NCBI RefSeq assembly: GCF_001039355.2
Contig: NW_019775561.1
Location: forward strand, 272,517-306,667
Reading direction: 5' to 3'
DNA length: 34,151 nt
From: Lingula anatina
Lineage: Eukaryota; Brachiopoda; Lingulata; Lingulida; Lingulidae
The notes under the pieces were generated by a model. That model was not told where the DNA came from and ran no database searches. It saw nothing but the letters and a program-made list of their open reading frames with translations. A program made the translations under genes and the position numbers. Positions 8,855 through 18,069 of this stretch are shown in pieces. Every line of letters begins with the position of its first letter. Positions within the stretch are counted from its first letter, which is position 1.

Positions 8855-9463
8855 CCCAGCGGGCAAATCAACATTGAATCAATGTTGAATCAACCTTGAT
8901 GGTCAACGTTGAAACTATGTTGATATGAGGTTGACTATGAAAGTTGACTCAACGTTGAACCATCAAGGTTGAATCAACCTTGAGGTATCAATGTTGAATC
9001 AACGTTGACGGTCAATGTTGAAATTATGTTGATATGACGTTGACTATGAAAGTTGACTCAACGTTGAACCATCAAGGTTGAAACAACCTTGAGGTATCAA
9101 TGTTGAATCAACGTTGACGGTCAATGTTGAAACTATGTTGATATGATGTTGACTATGAAAGTTGACTCAACGTTGAACCATCAAGGTTGAAACAACCTTG
9201 AGGTATCAATGTTGAATCAACGTTGACGGTCAATGTTGAAACTATGTTGATATGACGTTGACTATGAAAGTTGAATCAACATTGAACCATCAAGGTTGAA
9301 TCAACCTTGAGGTATCAATGTTGAATCAACGTTGAGTCAACATTGAAACTATGTTGATATGNGGTTGATTCAATGTTCAGATCTTGTTGATCTATCAATA
9401 TTGATGGATCAACATCGTCTCAACCTATCCTCAATGTTGAATCAACGTTGAGTGCCCGCTGGG
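8855..9463. mobile_element. 609-bp element with CCCAGCGGGCA termini and internal 109-bp tandem repeats
   Basis: CCCAGCGGGCA at 8855-8865 is perfectly inverted at 9453-9463. The interior has four and a half units of exactly 109 bp (ttgactatga recurs at 8931, 9040, 9149 and 9258). Each unit is made of palindromic words such as aaggttgaatcaacctt and caacgttg. It is non-coding and non-autonomous. Similar ends with ttgaatcaacgttga interiors occur in fish and marine invertebrate genomes, a recollection I could not check. Confidence 0.8.
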
Positions 9464-9745
9464 TTGATCATGAGACCTTCTTGGCATCAAGAGAATAGTG
9501 ACGTTGCTTGCGTTATATATCTACCAGTAGACAAATTTAAAATCTCTCACACTCTTAAAAATTTGCATAAACATTTCACGTTTAACAATTATTATTTATA
9601 ATTTTATTACACTAATTCATATCATATGGATATGGTTTGAAAACGGGAATTAGTTTACATTTAAGCCACACGTGCGTTGAAATTATTTGTAAATCTATAA
9701 GTTTTTAACGAGGGCTGTGTTATTTACCTTTTGTTTTTTTGCTGT

Positions 9746-10173
9746 TCATTCTTCCTCTTTATCAGATATATCGGTAAATATCAAATATTTTCCCCCTTTG
9801 AACTTGTAATTACATGTAGCATGCTCCATGCTCTGAAACAAGCACATGTATATTCCGAAATCGCCTCGTAGTAAAAAATGTCACCAAAACGTAGAATTAT
9901 TACTCCTGTGGCCTTGTAATACACATCCGTTTGATTTTGACTATATTCCGAAACTGCCTCGTTGTCAGAAATATCACCAAAAAGTAAATTTCTTTCTCCT
10001 TTGCACTTGTGAAAAATTAGTTTGACTATATTCACGTCTGACGCTCCTTGTTTATCAGAAATGTCACTTAAAAGTAGAGGTTTTGCCTTTGGACCTTTTT
10101 CTGCAGCAGGTCCAGCTAGGTGTGGCTCAGCTGAGACGCGTATGGTCAGTGTCGACGATTGATTAAATACTTT
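9746..10173 (-). pseudogene. Broken reading frame of four ~30-residue repeats
   Basis: On the minus strand the frame is open from 10173 to the TGA at 9783-9781 (130 codons) and contains three related units: LLLSDISDKQGAS, LLFGDISDNEAVSEY and LRFGDIFYYEAISEY, each with a KG-type start. A fourth unit (LIFTDISDKEEE and stop at 9746) continues after a one-base frame change near 9785, and its acidic tail would make a natural C-terminus. The DNA shows the same four units. Possible acceptors lie near 10115-10135 (gacctgctgcag). No first exon was identified. It may be a decayed exon of a repeat protein or a minisatellite that happens to be open. The family is not recognised. Confidence 0.35.
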
Positions 10174-10382
10174 TCACGCCAGTTGAACGTCCATGACAAG
10201 TATTTAGTAAAAATTGACCAAATTGGTCAGACATTACGTAAGAATTTGGCGGGAGTTGACCAGCGCACGTGGACGAGTTTATTTAATATAACATCTCTAG
10301 AGCGTGATATAGGGTCACTTTATTCGGTTTTAGGGGTGCTTTAGAATGAAATGGCTGTAATTTTTCTCGGTATGTATGTCAA

Positions 10383-10479
10383 ATAATACACTGTCGCCCT
10401 CTCGCGATATATGCCATGAACACCTCTCGCTGACGCTCGAGGTGTTATGGCATATATCGCTCGGGTGACAGTGTATTAT
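10383..10479. repeat. Foldback hairpin with ~42-bp arms
   Basis: Left arm 10383-10427 and right arm 10438-10479 share ataatacactgtc, gcgatatatgccat and aacacctc as complements. The loop is tcgctgacgctcgag. It resembles the hairpin at 6244-6361 in loop composition. Confidence 0.7.
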
Positions 10480-11099
10480 CTCACTCATAATGGCAGTACG
10501 CCGTAGACGCGGTGCATGCCCACACTCCCGTGACTTTTAAAGAGCACATTTGAAGCTTTTTGTGCTTATTTGATGACATTCTATGGCGTCTTTTAAATTC
10601 AATAGCTTTTTTTTAGTTCTATGGAAATCACTGTGGAAAATCATATTTGAGGGGGTGCATATTCTTTCTCTGAGTACGTGGTATAGAATATGGATATCTT
10701 CACAGATACCAGATCCCATAATAGCTGCTCACGAAACAATACCATTACTAAGTAGGTACTTGAAGTGGGACTTAAGTCTTTACGGTTCTTTAAGTTTTGG
10801 GAAGTAGGCTTCTTTTTGTGGTGAAAAATGTATATGCTTTACACATACTATCACTCCGACATTGTAGTGATAAAAGAATACTTAACTTGAATCAGCTATT
10901 GTTTATTTCCAAATAAAACGAAATTATAAAGCAATTTCCGAACAGAAAAAGGAGAAAAAAAACACTTTGTTTGGTAACTGCATACAAAGAGGGGCCTTTC
11001 GCAGTCGACATCTGAAAAAAAAAAGAATACAATAGGCACATAAGTATGTGATTTACATTGTTACTTTTAGCATTAAGTGCTAACATAAATAAATTACAG

Positions 11100-11120
11100 T
11101 CTCTCTCTCTCTCTCTCTCT
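11100..11120. repeat. (CT)n microsatellite
   Basis: Ten CT units. Confidence 0.95.
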
Positions 11121-11285
11121 TTTCAACACGTCTTTGAAAATATCAGTTCCCAAATCAAATTTCACAATTTTTCGCTGACCATATACAAACGAGTGACGAA
11201 GCTTATAGATAAATTGATAAATTTCTACGTTGACTGGTGATTTGTATTGTAACAAAAATATATAAACGGAACATGGCTTACTGAC

Positions 11286-11597
11286 CTACACCCCAGTACT
11301 CTGCTTGGAAAGCTGGTCAAGCTTGGTTACCATGGTGTTGTATTTGGAATTGAGGCTGTTCATGTTCGCCCTGAGGTCGGTGCGCATTGCGTCGATACTC
11401 GCTTGTAGTTGCCTCATCACCTTCTCTGTGGTCGGACAAGCTATGGAGACAGCATGGGTCATGGACCAGGGCTCCCGCCTACAGAAATACATGTATGGTA
11501 ATGGTAATAAATTTTTAATATACATACAATGAAAAATAAATAAATAAATGATGGGTCATGCCACATGGACAGTGAACTTTTAAGTCACAATCAGCTC

Positions 11598-11630
<33 letters not shown>

Positions 11631-12024
11631 CAAGATGTAATATTTCTGTTCAATGAACAATGCGTTCAAGAATTTGACAACAATCTGACCAGTCATTTCT
11701 GAGGCTAGGGCCATTCATTTGGGCTGGTGGCTTCCGTTTGTGGCCAAAAGAAAAAAATCATGACTTGTTTAGATTTGTTAATAAGTGCTATTAATGCTAA
11801 AATGTGCTATTCTTATATTTTTTGTCATAGGGTGAACAACGCAACGGCTTCTTTTACTTATGGAAACATCACCGAAAAATGAAAAAAATTAATACGTTTC
11901 TTCTCTGTCACTTATTTATTAAAAAAGACTCAACAGACTCAATATTATCACTCCTTACTCACCGTTCGAGTCCGCAAGTGAAAGCAAACAAGGCAACCAA
12001 AACAAGCAGAATAAATCGCGCCAT
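11286..12024 (-). CDS. Small secreted coiled-coil protein (minus member of divergent pair)
   Basis: Exon 1 is 12024-11963. Its ATG has A at -3 and G at +4. It encodes a clear signal peptide (Met-Ala-Arg, then a Leu/Val/Phe core, ending TCGLE) and ends in phase 2 at donor GTGAGT. Exon 2 is 11478-11286, after acceptor tttctgtag, and reads RREPWSM..VSIAC, then a heptad-like helix (L, I, M, L, M, L, Y, M, L, L at core positions) to KLDQLSKQ and TAG at 11288-11286. Total is 84 residues. A consensus donor GTCAGT follows the stop directly, so a 3' UTR intron is likely. About one third of exon 2 residues match the plus-strand gene at 13686-13873, including the single cysteine. One cysteine plus a coiled coil suggests a disulphide-linked oligomer; this is inference. 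Confidence 0.75.
11598..11630. repeat. (AAT)n microsatellite in intron of the minus coiled-coil gene
   Basis: Eleven AAT units. Confidence 0.95.
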
Positions 12025-13299
12025 GTTACCTGAGGGGCTGAAGCCAGAAATATGGTGAATGTTTGATCATCATTTCATAAGCTGCGCGAGAAAAGAGGCA
12101 GCTGCAAGGCTATCGGGTTTAACACTTAATCCTCATTTGACTTACATTTCAGTGTGTTCGTATCCGGCACACGCACACCTACTCCCCGCGTAAAAAGTAG
12201 TGTTTTTTCTTTTCATTTGACGACAAGAAGTGAGTTTGTGGGACGGAGCATCGGATAAGGGCGTGGTACTTCTGCCAGTATGGAGACAAACTTATTACCA
12301 AATACCAAATGTGCTGTTATATGGTGGCTTTCGATATTTAGTTCTAAGATAGGAGCGATTCGACCCGAGTGTGTATTGTGCATTATTTGAATTCATCCAC
12401 TGATATTACTTTAACATTTGTAAATTTCATTTTATATGAATGAAAATGAATGGAATATTTAACGTGAATAAACATGTACATATATAGAACTGAAAGATTA
12501 ACCTAAAATTTAAGAAATCGACCTTGACCCAACACGTGTTAACGTCTTGTTCCCTAAATTTAAGCCACCTGTCACGTGGTCAGCAATTCAATCATCCAAA
12601 CCAGGCCATAAACCAGTACTAGTCCAGGTTATGATGACGTCACTTAGCACCATGATTACACACTAGTAATCTATTGGCCTGAAGGCATAGGTACGTCTAG
12701 GTGAACCACCTTCTTCGTTTGGATTAAACTGCATATTTATGAATATTTAAAAACATTGGTTAAAATTAAAATCATCAGTTGCGGAACATAGTTTAAATAA
12801 CTTATTGTTTTTTAGGTTAAATGATACGCCAATTTCATATCCCTATGGTGACGCCATTTAAATTTGTCTAGAGTGTGAACCCATTTGTACACGCTCCGGT
12901 TATGACGTCAATTAAATACAATTCGCTTTTTAGATCAGTTAAGAATGAAATATATGCCCCCTCCCCGCCCCGATATTTTTGAAAATCATGTTTTAAGAAT
13001 CTTTATAATTTGTCAGCATTTTCCTTTTCTCCCAGGGAAAGTCCTTTATTTTTCCTTCAGTTACAGAGCAGTCGGAGAACAACGTGCTTGCTTTAGGCCT
13101 TCACCATGCCCAGTAACCCCCCCCCCCCTCCCCCCCCGTACCTTATATGTTCGCCATCGTGTTTGATTTAAGACAAAATACCCTGGTCGTTCATAATTCC
13201 TGAACCTCAACAGCTGTTTGTACCCATTGCCTTACTATCGCGATCCGTGCCCTAACAGTCGGCGACGAACACATTGATCTGTTCAGGCAGCCAAGCAAG
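12025..13299. promoter_or_regulatory. Bidirectional promoter region of the coiled-coil gene pair
   Basis: The two start codons face away from each other 1275 bases apart. Between them are two perfect cAMP-response palindromes TGACGTCA (12635-12642, 12903-12910) and two E-boxes CACGTG (12533-12538, 12573-12578). A poly-C tract is at about 13117-13138. No convincing TATA box is near either gene. Confidence 0.55.
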
Positions 13300-13423
13300 A
13301 TGTCGCGGATCGCTGTTCTGGTTCTGGTTGGCTTTGTTGCCCTCTCCTATGGGTTAGAACGGTGGGTGAATTATTATAGATTTCATTAAACCTGTCGCTG
13401 GTGGATCCAAGATGGTCGGTTGA

Positions 13424-13465
<42 letters not shown>

Positions 13466-14160
13466 TTTTGGCTGGGGTGGGGGGGGGGGGCACAAAGGGA
13501 AAGGTTCTATAGGGCGAGGACAGTTGTACAAAAAAAAACCCCTCGGTTATATCCTCGGTTATAAAATCCTCGGCACTGGTTATGATATTTTTTTTTTTGG
13601 GGGGGGGGNAACATCTATCCTTTCTCCATGAACTTTTTTTTGTTCTTTTTTGTTGCGTAAAACTTCGGTATCGTATTATTTCCAGTCGTGAACCTCCGTC
13701 TATGAGTAACCCGGTTTCGATCAAGTGTGGCTCTACACATACACTGGCGAAGACGATGCATTCCGCCATGACGGCCCTGCAGAACGAGTTCAAGGCAAAC
13801 CTGAGAGACCTTCAGACCAAGTACGACGACCTTTTGGTGAAGTTTAACCAGCTTTCGCAGCAAACATCAAATAGTGAGTATTAATTGATTAATTTCTTTA
13901 TTAATTTTTGAAATTTTATTTCAATTTTCAACTATGTGTTTAATTTATCTTCTAATTTATTCATTACTTAATCTGCTGTATTGAATATTGAAATTTGAGA
14001 ATTAAACGTTTATGACTTGATCCCCCATGGCCAATATGCCAGAACAAAAGCAGACATACAACCAAAAAATTATAAAGAGGTAAAACGTGTACAGCCCTTT
14101 TGGTCGCTCAAATCACATGTGCTGACGTCATTATTCTTCATTTCAGCTATGGTGGGGTAA
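13300..14160 (+). CDS. Small secreted coiled-coil protein (plus member of divergent pair)
   Basis: Exon 1 (13300-13361, donor GTGGGT) encodes a signal peptide with a Val/Leu core ending SYGLE and, like its partner, exactly 62 bases ending in phase 2. Exon 2 (13686-13873; acceptor gtattatttccag, donor GTGAGT) reads RREPPSM..VSIKC and a heptad helix ending KFNQLSQQ, phase 1. The best exon 3 starts at 14147 after ttattcttcatttcag: CT ATG GTG GGG TAA, stop 14158-14160, with AATAAA at 14276-14281. A second acceptor at 14590 (ttcctacacag) would give GT TGG AAA CAG TAA. Either way the protein has 87 residues. Signal peptide, cysteine and coiled coil match the minus gene. Intron 1 carries a TTA microsatellite, poly-G tracts and an unresolved base at 13609. 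Function is unknown. Confidence 0.75.
13424..13490. repeat. (TTA)n microsatellite and poly-G tract in intron 1
   Basis: TTA units at 13424-13466, then a G-rich run to about 13490. A further G run ends in n at 13609. Confidence 0.9.
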
Positions 14161-14300
14161 TGCTGAGCTGTAGCCCTCGGTAACAGAAATTGCTAACATT
14201 CATATTCCATAATCCAAATTCTCAATAACAAAAACATACCTGTTTTGTCACAGAATCTTTTATCTAATGCACGCCAATAAAGATGAGACATTTTCTTGGT
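14161..14300 (+). other. 3' UTR of plus coiled-coil gene (acceptor 14146 model)
   Basis: Follows TAA 14158-14160. AATAAA at 14276-14281 would place the end near 14295. Under the alternative acceptor at 14590, the 3' end would more likely use AATAAA at 15221-15226. Confidence 0.4.
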
Positions 14301-15461
14301 CCAGTGCGTTCGAGCTATTAGATAAAACGTTTTTCTTAACGGCATAAAATGAGAATTTAACTTGTTTACAATTACCACCTTTATCGTTTCTGACATTCTT
14401 TGCACCCACTTTTTGCTCTGAAGGCCTTTTAAATGATGTCAAGAACCTTAGTTATTGCGTCTTAATTCTCTATAACATCCCTTCGCGTTGGTTCTCTGTA
14501 CCCAAATAATGGTTAATTTCTAAAATGTTCATTAAATACCAGTTACCATGAAGCTTGTCACCATTATGTCACCTTCATGTTCCTACACAGGTTGGAAACA
14601 GTAAATATTGACTGCAGTAGCATAACCCGAGGTGTGCCTCACATAAGAATTTGGGACCGACAACTGGGTCAGAAGTTTGTCTCATTTCTAGGTTACTTTC
14701 ACACTAGATAAACAAGGAGTGAAACAATTAATTTTAATTTCATAACGGTAACGTAGAAATTAAAGAAATGTGTTCTTAGTAGACCAACATTTTCTCTTTG
14801 CTAATGAAGTCCTAAAGATGCATGCTGAAACAGGTCAAAGCTGTATTTTTTTTTCACGTTTAGGTAAACTTTTTTTCTTTTTTTTTCTTTTCATTTTCTT
14901 CATTTCTGTATTTTATGTGTGTGCGTGAAGCCCCCCTCCCCCCACACACAACAGACATGCAAATGATACAAAATATTCGCTATTTATTTTCGTGTCATTC
15001 GTAAATTGTAATTAACATGTGATATTTTGGGTATAATGTTACCAATTAAAGAGTCATCATTTAACCACACATTCAAAATTAATCTGTAAAATAGTTTTTT
15101 TTTTCGTGTCTCCTACGTAAATATGGAAAATTCAAGCTGTTTTGAATTAAGAGGCCTGTTATACATTTTAAGTGAAACAATTTGGAAACGAATTACATTT
15201 ATCCAACATTTTCATTGATAAATAAAGTTAAAAACGCCACAGAGTCGAATAATGAAGTATTTATAATTTATTCACAAAAATGCCTGTATTCTGATAAAGT
15301 CCCAATGAGTCCTGAAATAGGTAAAATACCATGTTTTAAGGCCTAATTGCCCAGCTGAGATACGTCTGGCAGTAAATGTAATATAATTTACCTATATTAT
15401 ATGGGCGAAATGTGCTGGGTGTCGGCATCATTGCTCCAATATAGGCCTACATATATCAGAT

Positions 15462-15462
15462 T

Positions 15463-15517
<55 letters not shown>

Positions 15518-15520
15518 TTT
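15462..15520. repeat. (TTTA)n microsatellite
   Basis: About fifteen perfect units. Confidence 0.95.
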
Positions 15521-16863
15521 TAGTTCAGATGAAGTTTTCGTTCAAATGTAACACTTAAAATACATGCTACATTCTTCCACTCATAATAAAATAATTACCT
15601 CTATTAAATAAAATTAATACTTCTACTTACGAAAACTGTCATATTTAAAACATATTTACTCTTGCATGCTGTTTTCGTTTGCCGAACTTCGGGTATTCCT
15701 CAGAAAAAACATGTCAATATGTTACTAAGATTAACATGCTTTTTTTATTCCTCCTCAAAAATATGATGAATCATGCTAAAACTGAGACTCAGGATCAGGC
15801 CAATCCGGAACGCACAGAGCTCTCTGTTGTATTTGGAGGCCGTGCATGGATGAATTTCCACCCGGTGATACGCTGTTATTGGCACCACGAGGCAGAAATT
15901 CACTAAGAACGGACTCTCTTTCTCTCTCTATAGCACTGTGGATTTTGCGACATCCGTCCTATCCTCAAGTGACATCCGAAAATGGGTTGAGTACGAGATG
16001 CTTACCAAATAAAAAGAAAAAAAAGAAAAAAAAAATGCATGTGGGAATTGCTACCTTATAATTAGGTAGTTAAACTAAATATTCACTAAATCACAGTCGC
16101 AAATTGCTTACCACATTTCTCAACAAGCAAAAAATATATCAAGAATAAAGGAAAACGAGCTATACGGTCGTTTGACTTAAAAAATGAGAAAAAAAGCTAA
16201 ATTTTTCTTTCGTGTTCCAGGCTTGAAATATCTTCACCTTATAAGTGACCTTATGAAAAATAATATTAAGAAGGGCGATTGGACACATCCACCTCCGGAC
16301 ATTGCTGATATATCGGTGTCATCTTGGACCAGTTTTCTATGTCATAACCTTAGTGTTTTCTTTTCTCTGAAATGACAAATGAAAGAATCAAATGATTAAA
16401 GGCAAAACTGAAGGCTCTGAATAAAAATTAATTAATTAATCAATCAATAAATAAATTAAGATAGATAGATAGAAAGATAAACGGTGGTAAAAGTTAACCA
16501 CAGGAAAAATAAATAGTTTTACCCCACTGGTGGCCGCGGATGGAGGATTTTGCTAAGTGGACGGAGTAAAAAGTTTTCTTGATTTTGTATATTTTTTCTC
16601 GTTATGCTGTAAACTAATTATTGTTATATTTTTGTTTACTTATTATTTTTATTGGAGAAAAGAAGGGGTAGTATCGGATACCTCTGAATTTAAAAGGGTG
16701 AGGAAGGGCACTCGTCGGCCGTGCCTTTGGACGCGCCATTGTTACCTGTACAAACCTTTTGTAAGGTCAAATTATGTGGTTGAGACCTGCTCATTGCGAT
16801 AGGTGTGCCTCTAGGAACAACCGATGTCACACCCACTCAAACGACATGTTTACGTGCGATTTA

Positions 16864-16903
16864 TTATAATAATAATAATATTAATAATAATAATAATAAT
16901 AAA
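16864..16903. repeat. (AAT)n microsatellite
   Basis: Thirteen AAT units with one TTAAT interruption. Confidence 0.9.
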
Positions 16904-17301
16904 ACTTCAATATCAAGAGCTTGTATTTTTACAATTTTGAAAATATTGTAAAGCGGTTTGATATTTTTCTGCCTGAGAATTCGGGGGTAGGGGTGGTGTA
17001 TACGCACATTAAGTTTACACGTCTGCAAAAGAAGAGTTCGTGGAAGTGGTTCCTGACAATTAATCCGACCTGAGAATCGAGGAGGGGGGAGGTAAATTTA
17101 AGTATATTAGCATGCATATTAGAATGCTCTCACACTAGTGGCATATTACAATTACCCGGGACACGGATTGATTTTTCGCTAGATAATACAGAGATATTGC
17201 TATGGTCGATTCCGTGTACTTTTCCGTATTGTGACCAGCGAGTGCCTTTGCACAGAATTGTACGCCATCCCTCAGTTGGCCTCTGGTAGAGGACACCACC
17301 C

Positions 17302-17526
17302 GGGGGGGGGGGGGGGGGGGATACAGATTTTTGAAGGGGGGGGGGGGGNNNNNNNNNNNNNNNNNNNNNNNNNNNNNNNNNNNNNNNNNNNNNNNNNNNN
17401 NNNNNNNNNNNNNNNNNNNNNNNNNNNNNNNNNNNNNNNNNNNNNNNNNNNNNNNNNNNNNNNNNNNNNNNNNNNNNNNNNNNNNNNNNNNNNNNNNNNN
17501 NNNNNNNGGGGGGGGGGGGGGGGGGG
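17302..17526. other. Assembly gap bounded by poly-G and a duplicated flank
   Basis: 159 n at 17349-17507 lie between G runs. Both sides have the same order: G run, gatacaga.tttt, gaagggg. The gap probably hides a tandem G-rich repeat that defeated sequencing. Confidence 0.9.
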
Positions 17527-17739
17527 ATACAGAATTTTAGAAGGGGATGGGTGGGTCTGGCTTTTTAGGGATTGACAGGCCTCGGATAGCGAGACCGACC
17601 CTCACCCCAGATTAGGGGCATGCTCGAGCCTCCCCCAAAAATAAATAAATAAATTGGTTTTTTTGGCGGGCAAACGGCGCCATTTGGTACGGTTTAGAAC
17701 TATGATTCAGCCAGACGTTTTTGGTGCGTTTTTTAATTA

Positions 17740-17800
17740 GAAATCGAAGGGGGCGGGGTGGGGGGGGTCAGGACCCCCCTGACACCCCCCTTTAATCCGC
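17740..17800. repeat. G-rich/C-rich inverted segment
   Basis: ggggggtcagga is followed closely by cccccctgaca and ends in aatccgcca. This is a degenerate interspersed-repeat tail. Confidence 0.4.
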
Positions 17801-17888
17801 CAATGTCACCATAACGATATTGTTAGAGAAGTTCTTTAAAGTCTTTCAATTTGAAGTCAGAGAAGGATTCCATCAGCTGTGTTATGTT

Positions 17889-18066
17889 AAAAGAATAAAG
17901 TAATTTTTCTTCAATCAACTGAAATAGTTTGCCTCCAATATCAAAATAGAAGCTATTCACCTGGGCAGCCTCATTCCCTGTTAGATGCTCTGTTAGACAC
18001 CGAAATATTGGAGGTAAACTAATTCAATATTAAGCTGTTGCCTGAAGAAAACTTACTTTATTCTCC
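17889..18066. repeat. Foldback element with ~52-60-bp arms
   Basis: Left arm 17891-17941 (agaataaagtaa ... gtttgcctccaatat) and right arm 18005-18064 (atattggaggtaaac ... ttactttattct) are inverted copies. The right arm holds about 10 extra bases. Spacer 17942-18004. Confidence 0.75.
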
Positions 18067-18069
18067 AAC

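Larger units (their letters stand above)
14610..17290. other. Gene-poor spacer
   Basis: AT-rich sequence with microsatellites at 15462-15520 (TTTA), about 16425-16480 (TTAA/GATA) and 16864-16903 (AAT). Short frames here have no recognisable domain and mostly no ATG start. Confidence 0.5.

Noticed and set aside
8855-9463. CRISPR-like array
   Set aside because: Units are contiguous 109-bp tandem copies without unique spacers, inside a eukaryotic element with inverted ends.
10583-10807. 74-codon frame with ATG
   Set aside because: Hydrophobic AT-rich composition, T at -3 of the ATG, no homology recognised and an overlapping frame on the other strand.
17231-17575. Glycine-rich frame across the gap
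   Set aside because: Produced by poly-G and 159 unknown bases.
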